Shown here piece by piece: positions 15,476 to 23,234 of a DNA stretch of 64,000 bases. Origin of the DNA: a virus; the IMG/VR virus record IMGVR_UViG_3300011113_000640, positions 186,001 through 250,000 of that record; one strand, given 5' to 3'. The notes under the pieces are model-generated. The model saw nothing but the letters and a program-made list of their open reading frames with translations, made no database searches and was not told the DNA's origin. The position numbers and the translations under genes were made by a program. Each line of letters opens with the position of its first letter. Position 1 is the stretch's first letter.

Positions 15476-16335
15476 AGTTGTACCTCTCGTTGCCATTGAT
15501 CTTGAAATACTGTTTTATTTTTGTTTGTACTACAAGCACTGGCACACACTGAATTGGGGGTGTCTGTTTTCCAGGTCAATTTTACAGTTGCCAAATCATC
15601 TTTGACAAAATCTCGTTGAGTGGCTCCAAGCCAGCAACAGGCACTGACACGACCTTGCGCATCGATGTACATGCTTTTTTCATTGAGCACATGACATTTG
15701 ATAGGCCCTGGCTTGACCGCGGGCTGCTGCCATCCTATGGGAAATTCCAAATGGTCAGTGAATCCGCGTTTGCTGACCTTGGCACGAAACCACTTGAATC
15801 CCATGTCACGGGCCAATTGCTCGCAAGCATCCACCTGATGTTGATTGTGTTTGTATACCAGCATGTCCCAATGGGCACTTCCGCCCGCGGCAATGTAGGC
15901 TTGAACATTGCTCATCAGCTTGGCCCAATTGACATTTTTTCGATAAACATGATTGGTATCTTGTAATCCATCTATGCTAAACACGCAGTAATCTTTGGGC
16001 TGATCAAACAAACGTCCTAGTGCATGCCAAAAGAACGTGCTCTGCACAGCACCATTGGTATTCATGCCCAACACAATGTTGGGATTGATTTTTCTAAAGT
16101 ATTTGTAGATGTCCATGGTATAGTAGCCTGCAGCCGGATCGCCATAGTTGCCACACATGAACATTTTGTCCAGATTACCAATCACTCGGTCACTGAAATG
16201 TTGTTGTATTTGTTCCATCCGCAGGTGATGCTTGACGTCTTTTCTGAATTGCGTATCAGTCTCTCTGGCACACATGGGACATGCGGCCTGGCAAACGTCT
16301 GTGGGTTCAATGTGCAAGACCTTGATTCTACGCAA
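15469..16335 (-). CDS. Radical SAM protein with C-terminal SPASM-like region (copy B)
   Basis: A 288-residue protein with CQAACPMC (C15, C19, C22), MCGNYGDP in place of GGE, FSIDGLQDTNHVYRKNVNW in the barrel, and a C-terminal MYIDAQGRVSACCWLG auxiliary-cluster region. It is a clear paralogue of the gene at 19246-20313: both have a VNWAKLM or ASWNRLM segment followed by AHWDxxVxxHNQHQV. The start overlaps the last 8 nt of gene 46, and its own end overlaps copy A. Two different radical SAM proteins made from one overlapping pair may form a complex or act in sequence. The product is unknown. Confidence 0.87.
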   Translation of the reverse strand: MRRIKVLHIEPTDVCQAACPMCARETDTQFRKDVKHHLRMEQIQQHFSDRVIGNLDKMFMCGNYGDPAAGYYTMDIYKYFRKINPNIVLGMNTNGAVQSTFFWHALGRLFDQPKDYCVFSIDGLQDTNHVYRKNVNWAKLMSNVQAYIAAGGSAHWDMLVYKHNQHQVDACEQLARDMGFKWFRAKVSKRGFTDHLEFPIGWQQPAVKPGPIKCHVLNEKSMYIDAQGRVSACCWLGATQRDFVKDDLATVKLTWKTDTPNSVCASACSTNKNKTVFQDQWQREVQLC

Positions 16336-18091
16336 TTTCTACATCCGTGTTGTAACTGGTAAAGCCGCCTTCTTTGACTACCCGCAGTATGTTTTCCACA
16401 CGCCCGGCCAACTCATCTCTGTGGCTGACCAACCAAATAGATTTGTGACGTTCGCGACTCATGTGCTTGAGCAAGGCCAAGGCGTTCTCCACGCCCTGTG
16501 TGTCTAGACCCGAATCGATCATTTCGTCTATGAACAGCACATTGATTGGCTGATACAGGCTTTCAAACACATCACGGAAGGCCCAGCTCATGCTGAGGAT
16601 CAATCTATTGCGTTCGCCACGTGAAAGGTTATCAAAGTCCAGTTCACGACCCAACTCTTCAATGCTGACTGTGAGATCGTTCTGGAACACTACGGTGTGT
16701 GGCAAGCCGATCCTGTCCAAGTAGTGTGTGAGTCGTGAATTCAAATAGCTCAGATTCTGTTCAATGATCTTTTTGCGTATGAAACTGTCCTTGCTGGTCA
16801 GAAGTTTGAGCAAGAAGTCTTGATGTTCCTGCAACCTGGTCAGCTCATTGAGTGTATCATATGTAATCACCTGCAAGGCCTGTCCCTGCATGTCTTCTAT
16901 CTGTTCGCCATAAGGATCTGTTTCGGCCTGTTTGTTTTCCAACTGCGTTTGCAGTGCGGCCAGACTAGACCTATGATCGATGGCATCCTCCTCACGGTCA
17001 TAAAACATCACAGGAGGTTTACCTAGCGTGCCCAAGGCGGTGTGGGCAGTCTCAAGTTCTGATAAGATTCGTGTATGTTCTTGGCACGCCGTTCGCGCTG
17101 CCACCAGATCAGCCTGCTTACCCGCCAGGACCTGTTGGTGCTTATGGTCGTGGAAAGCCTGCCCGCAAGTGTGACATGTGTGATTTTCAAGTGTCGCAAT
17201 CTCCTTGCCAAGCTTCTCAATGCTTTTTGTCTCGCGGTCCTTATCAAGCTTCGTGCGGGAGATCTGTCCAGCCAGGTCGTTAAGGTCCTTGCGCTTCTGG
17301 TCCCATACTTTATGGGCCTTGTGGGCCGCGATCTCGGCTTCAATGTCAATCTTCTTGAGCTCTTCGAGCGCGGTTTCAAGTTTGGTAATCTCTTCTTCAT
17401 GCTTGGTCGTCCATAGTTGTTGACGCCGGCGCAAGGCTTCAATCTGTTCTTCGATGCGCTTGTTGGCTTCTTGTACCGCACGTATGCGGAATTCTTCCTG
17501 CTGTATAGCCTCTTTGGTTTGTCTATTGTGTTCTTTGATACGATCGGCACGCTCACTGAGCATGGTAATGCCCAAGAGCTGTTCGATGATTGTGCGTTGA
17601 TCATTGGCCTTCAAACTCAAGAATGGTTCGGTGTAGGTGTTGAGCGCCAGGATATGTTTGAACATGTCGTGGCTGAGACCCAGAGTATGTTCTATAGCAT
17701 CTTGAGTTTCTCTACTATCACCTTGTGCTTCGTCGGTGATGGCCTGTTCTTTGTTGTTGACATAAAATCTCAGCACATTGGGCTTGCGGCCTCGTTCGAT
17801 CTTGTACTCTTGATTGTTCACAATAAAATCCAAGCTGACCAACATGTTCTTGCCATTGGTCTTGTTCACAAGATTGTCTTTGCGTATGTTGCTGAGAGCA
17901 TTGCCATACAAGGCATAGCTGAGAGCATTTATGATTGTGGTCTTGCCAGTGCCGTTACGGCTTCCGTCGCCGCCCAGGTCCAGATTTTCTCCCAGCACCA
18001 AGGTTAGATCTCTGCGATCAAAGTCAATGCCTTGTGTGTTGTTGCCCACACTCATGAAGTTTTTGACCGTGAGTTTTTTTATCTGTATCAT
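16328..18091 (-). CDS. 46: Recombination endonuclease subunit gp46 (Rad50/SbcC-like)
   Basis: A 587-residue SMC-type ATPase, close in length to T4 gp46 (560 aa). The Walker A region is GENLDLGGDGSRNGTGKTTI (residues 34-53) with the extended loop seen in phage gp46. A long coiled coil with a CHTC zinc hook near residue 303 splits the ATPase head. The signature LSRGERNRLIL and Walker B NVLFIDEMIDSGLD lie near the C terminus. With gp47 it resects DNA ends for recombination-dependent replication and host DNA breakdown. In T4, 47 and 46 are nearly adjacent; here a micro-gene, a radical SAM gene and a TEK-motif gene lie between them. Confidence 0.97.
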   Translation of the reverse strand: MIQIKKLTVKNFMSVGNNTQGIDFDRRDLTLVLGENLDLGGDGSRNGTGKTTIINALSYALYGNALSNIRKDNLVNKTNGKNMLVSLDFIVNNQEYKIERGRKPNVLRFYVNNKEQAITDEAQGDSRETQDAIEHTLGLSHDMFKHILALNTYTEPFLSLKANDQRTIIEQLLGITMLSERADRIKEHNRQTKEAIQQEEFRIRAVQEANKRIEEQIEALRRRQQLWTTKHEEEITKLETALEELKKIDIEAEIAAHKAHKVWDQKRKDLNDLAGQISRTKLDKDRETKSIEKLGKEIATLENHTCHTCGQAFHDHKHQQVLAGKQADLVAARTACQEHTRILSELETAHTALGTLGKPPVMFYDREEDAIDHRSSLAALQTQLENKQAETDPYGEQIEDMQGQALQVITYDTLNELTRLQEHQDFLLKLLTSKDSFIRKKIIEQNLSYLNSRLTHYLDRIGLPHTVVFQNDLTVSIEELGRELDFDNLSRGERNRLILSMSWAFRDVFESLYQPINVLFIDEMIDSGLDTQGVENALALLKHMSRERHKSIWLVSHRDELAGRVENILRVVKEGGFTSYNTDVEIA

Positions 18092-18098
18092 TTGCTTA

Positions 18099-19256
18099 TT
18101 ATAATTGATTATTGATCAAGTTTTCGACCATGGTTCCACCAAAAACTTGCAGGTAATGATCAAAGTTGTATTCTAATATGTCCTGCATTTCTAAAGCAAT
18201 ATTCTGTAACTGATTTTGATCATAATGGCAAAACTTTGATAGTGCCCGGAGGGCAACATCACATCTACCTGCAAAGTATTTCTGGTTGTCGTAAGATTCG
18301 TCGATCCAACGATCGAATGTTTTGAAACCTAGGTTTTTGATCTGATTCAGTGAATGATGTCCGCCCAGTAAAATAAATGGGCGTTTGGTTAAAACCGCTT
18401 TCCAAGTTTTTTCAGTAAAATAAGAGTAAGGATATTCGCCCACAGTTTCGGTTACTACATTCCATAGTGCTAGTTGTAAAAAATTGGCCTGATACTTTGA
18501 ATCATGTTCGTTCGGGTTTCCTTCGAGTATGGAAGAACGGTGTTTGGTCAATTTGTCAACCCATTTTAACATTATAGTTCTTTGTTCGCGAGTTAGTATC
18601 AACTGGTCATTTATCCGAGAGAGATTACTTGTCAGGCACAGATCCAAATTTTTTAGGATTGACAGATCGGCGGTGGTGTTCTTTGTAAGAGAGCCGGGTT
18701 TGTTTTCAAACCACAGCGAAGTTGCTCCTAAATCAAAAATCTCAAGCTCTTTCATCATGGCCAGAGTGTACATTCTATGCGATCTAGCCTCACCATTCAT
18801 GCACAAAAATGCAGTTTTAATTTTGTCGGTGTTTATATCCAACGACCTTACATATTGTGGCTCCAGGCACCATTGATATGGGCAATACACTGTCTGCATC
18901 CCCGGAACGTGGTATTGTCTGGCCAATCTTTCAGATTCGTCATGGATGTCATAGCTTGTGTGTAAAAATATCACATACTCGCTGGAAACATTTAGATAAG
19001 AAAAAACTTTGTAAAGATTTTGTAAAAAAAATCCCGAACTGTCTGATTCATAATAATATTCGGTGTCTTTTTGATGAATTACAATTCTTTGATCATGGTT
19101 TAACTCTTTATTTGCCCATGGTAAAAATCTTTCATAAAGTTTGTTTGGCAAAATATCAACGGACTCTCTCATAACGTCTATCCAGTCAATTATGTTATAT
19201 TTTTGTTCAAGGGCCTGGCGTATGCTGGGCCATACATTACCATGTTTATAAATCAT
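18099..19256 (-). CDS. TEK-motif protein, glycosyltransferase-like (copy 1)
   Basis: A 385-residue soluble protein. The C-terminal third has VTETVGEYPYSYFTEKTWKA, then PFILLGG, LGFKTFDRWIDESYDN and a following Arg. The xTEK...P(x)3G order resembles the donor-binding part of GT10-type fucosyltransferases, so a sugar-transfer role is possible. This is a motif-level inference. The N-terminal half is unassigned. It is a paralogue of the protein at 57745-58935, which shares the same C-terminal blocks. In both places the gene is linked to a radical SAM gene: here its start overlaps the end of the radical SAM gene by 11 nt. It ends 7 nt before gene 46. Confidence 0.55.
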   Translation of the reverse strand: MIYKHGNVWPSIRQALEQKYNIIDWIDVMRESVDILPNKLYERFLPWANKELNHDQRIVIHQKDTEYYYESDSSGFFLQNLYKVFSYLNVSSEYVIFLHTSYDIHDESERLARQYHVPGMQTVYCPYQWCLEPQYVRSLDINTDKIKTAFLCMNGEARSHRMYTLAMMKELEIFDLGATSLWFENKPGSLTKNTTADLSILKNLDLCLTSNLSRINDQLILTREQRTIMLKWVDKLTKHRSSILEGNPNEHDSKYQANFLQLALWNVVTETVGEYPYSYFTEKTWKAVLTKRPFILLGGHHSLNQIKNLGFKTFDRWIDESYDNQKYFAGRCDVALRALSKFCHYDQNQLQNIALEMQDILEYNFDHYLQVFGGTMVENLINNQL

Positions 19257-20313
19257 AATTGACCATTTGATTTTGTTCTTGTATGAGATTCACACGATCT
19301 CCACATAACCAAGCACACCTTTCAAGTTGATTACTACCCCAAGAGTTATGTATAGATGTAAACCACGGTCCGTCAACAATTTGTTTCAAAGGAGTGGAAA
19401 AACAGTTGGCTATGTGCTTGCCTCCGCTCTGTTCCATCATATCAAACAAGATTTTTCGATCTACCGAATTTTCACTTTCAACTCCGTACAGTCTATCATG
19501 TAACCAACCACAGGGAAAGACAAACCCATCAGCACCAATGTAAATTTCATTTTTATGCAAATAATAGCAATTTATTTTTGCAGTTGTAGTATAAGAGTCA
19601 GTGTCAATCCTGTGTAGTATATCATACTGCTGATTCAAATAGGCTGGATCGGTAGAAGGTTTGATTTGATAAACAGGTCGAAGATCGTCGTCAAGAACTT
19701 GCACAAAGGGAACAAGTTTGTGTTGCTTGTTGAAAAATCGAGAGGTTTTTTTCACATTGAATGTGTTGAACCCCAACTGTTGGCTGAGCAATCTGGCCCC
19801 TTCGACTTGATGCTGATTGTGCTCAAATACAATAAAATCCCAGTGAGCACATCCTCCTGAGTCAATAAAAGTTTGGACGTTGTTCATCAAACGATTCCAA
19901 CTTGCGTTTCTACGATAAAGATGATTGGTGTCCTCCAACCCGTCGATTCCAAATGCCATAAAGTCTGCCAATTGTGCCAGCTCTTGATATTGCCCAGGAC
20001 GCCCTAACGACCCATTGGTATGGATGCCTATTTGCAATTCAGGGTTGGCAGTTTTCAACCACGAACACATGTCAACTATATTTTTGTTGAACATGGGGTC
20101 TCCATAGGTGCCACAAAAATATATGAATTCTAATTGATTTATAAAATCGATGTCAAGTATATTTTTTAAATCCTGGAGACTCCAGTTGATTAACGGTAAA
20201 TCGGCAACTGTTGGCCCACCATAATGATTTCTAGGACATTGGGGACAGGCAACATTGCAGTGCGAACTTATCTCAAGTTGCAAAGACTGAATGTTTTGAT
20301 AGGCATACCTCAT
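19246..20313 (-). CDS. Radical SAM protein with C-terminal SPASM-like region (copy C)
   Basis: A 355-residue protein with CNVACPQC (C19, C23, C26), FCGTYGDP at the GGE position, and GIDGLEDTNHLYRRNASWNR. An EIYIGADGFVFPCGW C-terminal cluster region has PCG where copies A and B have CC, so one ligand may differ. It ends with CAWLCGD. It is closest to copy B. The start overlaps the stop of a 28-codon micro-gene (ATGA), which itself overlaps the stop of gene 47, so ribosomes could pass from 47 through to this enzyme. The end overlaps the TEK-motif gene. The reaction is unknown. Confidence 0.87.
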   Translation of the reverse strand: MRYAYQNIQSLQLEISSHCNVACPQCPRNHYGGPTVADLPLINWSLQDLKNILDIDFINQLEFIYFCGTYGDPMFNKNIVDMCSWLKTANPELQIGIHTNGSLGRPGQYQELAQLADFMAFGIDGLEDTNHLYRRNASWNRLMNNVQTFIDSGGCAHWDFIVFEHNQHQVEGARLLSQQLGFNTFNVKKTSRFFNKQHKLVPFVQVLDDDLRPVYQIKPSTDPAYLNQQYDILHRIDTDSYTTTAKINCYYLHKNEIYIGADGFVFPCGWLHDRLYGVESENSVDRKILFDMMEQSGGKHIANCFSTPLKQIVDGPWFTSIHNSWGSNQLERCAWLCGDRVNLIQEQNQMVNYDL

Positions 20314-20396
20314 TTGGATTCACCCACCACAACATAGTCGTGCAAGGCTTTGCTGATGCTTCGTGACAAATCACCGATTCCTAAAATTAGTATCAT
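20310..20396 (-). CDS. 28-aa micro-gene coupled to gene 47 and a radical SAM gene
   Basis: A 28-residue reading frame between gene 47 and radical SAM copy C. Both junctions are ATGA overlaps: its ATG (20394-20396) overlaps the gene 47 stop, and its stop (20310-20312) overlaps the next ATG. That exact packing argues for translation. The product begins with a hydrophobic strand and ILGIGDLSRSISKAL, like the first beta-alpha turn of a Rossmann domain (GxGxxS), then ends VVVGESK. It may be a remnant of a dinucleotide-binding domain, a spacer that secures coupling, or a substrate peptide for the radical SAM enzyme. It has no Cys. Confidence 0.5.
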   Translation of the reverse strand: MILILGIGDLSRSISKALHDYVVVGESK

Positions 20397-21406
20397 AAAT
20401 TTTGATAGATTTTCAACAATAACTTGGGATCGTAAAAGTCGCTTTCAATATTGGTCAGCTGATCTGTGACGATCTGATCCACGCTTTCAAACTTGACTTC
20501 ACCGGGCGCCATATCCGTATCTACCGCTGTGCTTTTAACTGGAATCAGGGCCATTTCTCTCAGGCTGTAATCTCGGACAAAGGTGTCCTTGATAAAATTA
20601 GCTTCTTCATAGCTGATGTCAATGTCCAGTTCCACACGCACATGCATGTTCCGGGCCAACAATGTGGGTGCGTTGTCAATGACCTGGCTCAGTTTCAATA
20701 CTTTGTAAAGAGGTTGTCCAGGCCAAGCATGGAACACAGGTTCCTGACCCCACGCTAAGGTCATCATGCCACGTGCAGCATCGCCGGCGTCGGCATAGTT
20801 GTGTGGAAAGCAGTTGCCGATGTAGTGTATGTTCTTTTTCTGTTGCCGTAAATGGAAGTGCCCAGAGAACACACGTTCAAAGTTGCCAAAGTGGTCAACC
20901 TGTATGTCGCCGTGATCGGGCATTTCCACCATGGCATTCATTTTGAAATGTGGCAGTTCAAAGTGCCCAAACATGTACTGGCCTTTTAATTTTGGTATCT
21001 TTTTATGATCATCTCCGACCAGCCAAGGTGCTATGACTACATCGCCGTCTTGAAACCAGTCATTGACGATTTGGATGTTGGGTATGTGTCGGGCCCATTC
21101 GGTTGAATAGATATCACGCTTGTCACGATAGTACAAGTCATGGTTGCCAGGAATAAAGTAAAATCTATCAAAAGCCGCTGATAATTTTTCCAGGCTACGC
21201 AAACTATACTGTAGCGTTTGCATATTGATTGCCGCACGCTGATGGCTCCAGTCGCCTAGGAACATACCGGTTTCGCAACCATTGGCCTGGGCCGTGGCAA
21301 TAAACCAATCAATGAAGTCACTGCAATCTTGATTGTGGACCAGGCTGTTTGACTTTAAGCCAAAGTGGATATCGGTGCAAACAGCAACTTTACGAAATAA
21401 ATTCAA
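20393..21406 (-). CDS. 47: Recombination endonuclease subunit gp47 (Mre11/SbcD-like)
   Basis: A 337-residue calcineurin-like phosphoesterase, matching T4 gp47 (339 aa). The metal-binding motifs are in order: CTDIHFG (D12, H14), LGDWSH near residue 50, PGNHDLY near 98, and SGHFHLR near 198. It forms the nuclease half of the 46/47 complex that processes DNA ends. Its ATG overlaps the stop of the SGNH-like gene (ATGA), and its stop overlaps the 28-aa micro-gene. The block order 55, 47, 46 matches T4, with extra genes added between. Confidence 0.96.
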   Translation of the reverse strand: MNLFRKVAVCTDIHFGLKSNSLVHNQDCSDFIDWFIATAQANGCETGMFLGDWSHQRAAINMQTLQYSLRSLEKLSAAFDRFYFIPGNHDLYYRDKRDIYSTEWARHIPNIQIVNDWFQDGDVVIAPWLVGDDHKKIPKLKGQYMFGHFELPHFKMNAMVEMPDHGDIQVDHFGNFERVFSGHFHLRQQKKNIHYIGNCFPHNYADAGDAARGMMTLAWGQEPVFHAWPGQPLYKVLKLSQVIDNAPTLLARNMHVRVELDIDISYEEANFIKDTFVRDYSLREMALIPVKSTAVDTDMAPGEVKFESVDQIVTDQLTNIESDFYDPKLLLKIYQNL

Positions 21407-22209
21407 AATTTATACTTTTTTTCAATGTAATGTAAAATGGCATTTGAAATCGCTGTGTTGACCAGATGTCCTGGGTGGGCACCGTCGTCAGCATAATCTC
21501 TCACCAAAGTTGGATCCAGTCCATAAATCGTCTCGATGCGATTATATCCTATGCAGTTTGATTTGTCTATAGATAGGTAAGCCAAAATAAGAGATGACAA
21601 TTTTTTGTAAAGATAGTCATCAGAATTGTCATCAAAATTTAGTAGGTCTTTGATGCAAGATGGAATATTCAAGGAAGGAATATTGTCTTTAGGCCACTGT
21701 TCTGCTAATGTTTCAAGTTCTGGTATATAATTTATAGATCCTCTTACAAACACATAAGGTATACAATTTTTATTTAAGAAAGATTGTATCATGATCTGAT
21801 CATGCAACCAATGTTTTAAAGCCATGTAATCATTTAGATAATGGGATACTAGCAGTTTTTCAATTGTGTATGGAGCATTGCCAACTGTCATACGTCCCTT
21901 CGCCGAAGGCAAGATCTGAGTCTCGTCGTCAACATTGTTGAGTTCCTCATACAACCAAAATCGATGCAAACTACTCCATTGCACTATACAAAAATCATAA
22001 TGATCTGACAGACAATTCTCTACAGTTCTTTGAGCTATTTCTCGATTGCTGCATCCACCCATTGCCCGATTGGTAATTTTCCATCCGGTTTTAGCTTCTA
22101 TTATACCGTGGTAGGTTTTGTCTAAGTTGTTTTCCTTCCACCCAGATTGTTCATTATTTGCGCTATAAGAACATCCTGTAATGAGAACTTTTTGGATATT
22201 GTGGGTCAT
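21403..22209 (-). CDS. SGNH/GDSL-like hydrolase or carbohydrate esterase
   Basis: A 268-residue protein with the order of SGNH hydrolase blocks: ITGCSYSANNE at the N terminus (nucleophile Ser in GCSYS), MGGCSN (the Gly block) near residue 50, and a C-terminal DDGAHPGHLVN with the Asp and His of the triad. These enzymes remove acyl groups from sugars or lipids, so action on a surface polysaccharide or on phage-made glycans is possible. No signal peptide is seen, so it is probably cytoplasmic or virion-borne. It lies between genes 55 and 47 and overlaps 47 by 4 nt. The substrate is unknown. Confidence 0.65.
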   Translation of the reverse strand: MTHNIQKVLITGCSYSANNEQSGWKENNLDKTYHGIIEAKTGWKITNRAMGGCSNREIAQRTVENCLSDHYDFCIVQWSSLHRFWLYEELNNVDDETQILPSAKGRMTVGNAPYTIEKLLVSHYLNDYMALKHWLHDQIMIQSFLNKNCIPYVFVRGSINYIPELETLAEQWPKDNIPSLNIPSCIKDLLNFDDNSDDYLYKKLSSLILAYLSIDKSNCIGYNRIETIYGLDPTLVRDYADDGAHPGHLVNTAISNAILHYIEKKYKF

Positions 22210-22221
22210 TTAGCGATTATA

Positions 22222-23124
22222 CTACTGTTCAGAGATGATTACGACCTCTCCGGCAACGTGAGCAGGATTCTTTCGACCAGCATTCTGGCGAGTCCACGAT
22301 GGATTGAGTCCGGCTTGTTCCAGCATGTCATCACGAATGTTTTGATTTTTCTTTTCTAGATTCAAGATTCTTGTAAAACTATTTGTGATGGCCGCTGTGT
22401 AATAGGCAAAAGGATTTTGACTTTTTGATTCATCAAATTGCAGGCCGATCTGGCTGAGTTGTAACAGCGCCTGGCCACGCATTTCTTCGTTGTAGGTATA
22501 GCCACGCCAGTTTGATCTAGTGGCATAGCGTTCGCATAATTTCATAAACATGGTGGCCAAGATACGGGTCATGGTGCCGTGATCCTTGCTGAACTCGCCG
22601 TGCTCGAGGTCACCCTTCCAGTGGCTCTTGCCCACCAGGTATGGCACCTTGTTTTCGTCCAAGCGATAGTGATAAAAAGGAGGAAAGTTCAAGCGCACAT
22701 GTTTTTCATCCAACACAGGTTGTTCCAACAATTCAGCAAGTGGATCGTCCTCATCCAACACGTCCAGTTCAAATATGTCTTCTATTTTCTTTTTCTTTTG
22801 CTGACTTTTTGGAATTTTTTTGGGTGCCATGGGTATGTGTTCCCAGCAGGTTATGCGGAACACCAGATCTGTGTTGGGGATTTTTTTAGGATCAACGTCT
22901 ACGCCAGTTTCGCGTCGTATACGATCTGCACGATTTCTCCTGGCTTCCGCCACGGTGCGCTGATTGATTTTAGCCACTGTGGGCAAAATTATGTCATACT
23001 GGTGATCTGTCGCAGGGTCACGATAGGTGCAGTAGGTATTTTTGCTTAGGTGTATCTGTTTTAAGATGTCTCTGTTGTTGAGATAGTTGGTTTTTGCTGG
23101 GGTTCTTGTGACAGTGTTTGGCAC
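22222..23124 (-). CDS. 55: Late-transcription sigma factor gp55
   Basis: A 300-residue protein. The C-terminal part (about 195-275) has YTYNEEMRGQALLQLSQIGL, QFDESKSQNPFAYYTAAITN and SFTRILNLEKKNQN, the sigma region 2 core of T4-like gp55 that binds host RNA polymerase and melts NATAAATA promoters. It is longer than T4 gp55 (185 aa). The N-terminal 190 residues include a Lys-rich PKSQQKKKK run and an acidic DVLDEDDPLAELLE run and are unassigned. The start is GTG at 23124, with AGGAG (23132-23136) 7 nt upstream. A late-type box precedes it. It is the first gene of the minus-strand 55-47-46 block. Confidence 0.9.
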   Translation of the reverse strand: MPNTVTRTPAKTNYLNNRDILKQIHLSKNTYCTYRDPATDHQYDIILPTVAKINQRTVAEARRNRADRIRRETGVDVDPKKIPNTDLVFRITCWEHIPMAPKKIPKSQQKKKKIEDIFELDVLDEDDPLAELLEQPVLDEKHVRLNFPPFYHYRLDENKVPYLVGKSHWKGDLEHGEFSKDHGTMTRILATMFMKLCERYATRSNWRGYTYNEEMRGQALLQLSQIGLQFDESKSQNPFAYYTAAITNSFTRILNLEKKNQNIRDDMLEQAGLNPSWTRQNAGRKNPAHVAGEVVIISEQ

Positions 23125-23143
23125 TAAAATTCTCCTGAGATAT

Positions 23144-23151
23144 TATTTATT
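23144..23151 (-). promoter_or_regulatory. Late-type box upstream of the gene 55 GTG
   Basis: AATAAATA on the minus strand, 19 nt before the GTG at 23124 with AGGAG in between. If active, the late sigma factor would activate its own gene. Confidence 0.4.
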
Positions 23152-23165
23152 GTAGCACAAAAAGC

Positions 23166-23180
23166 CAGGTTGTCAACCTG
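23166..23180. promoter_or_regulatory. 15-bp palindrome in the divergent 55/baseplate gap
   Basis: CAGGTTG and CAACCTG flank a single T, giving a perfect inverted repeat between the two divergent late boxes. It could be an operator. As RNA on the minus strand it could fold as a 6-bp hairpin followed by GCTTTTTG, so it might stop antisense transcription into gene 55. Confidence 0.3.
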
Positions 23181-23210
23181 AATCATAATATAGGTGGTTT
23201 ATTTTTACGG

Positions 23211-23216
23211 TAAATA
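23211..23216 (+). promoter_or_regulatory. Late promoter box upstream of the baseplate operon
   Basis: GGTAAATA, with TAAATA at 23211-23216, precedes the ATG at 23235 by 18 nt. AGGAAA lies in the gap as a ribosome site. It is placed to drive the baseplate run up to gene 5. Confidence 0.5.
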
Positions 23217-23234
23217 CGGTATAGGAAAACAACA

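Noticed and set aside
17417-18007. 196-aa plus-strand frame opposite gene 46
   Set aside because: Fully antisense to conserved gp46 sequence including Walker A.
22579-23049. 156-aa plus-strand frame opposite gene 55
   Set aside because: Antisense of the sigma factor, hydrophobic by codon mirror.
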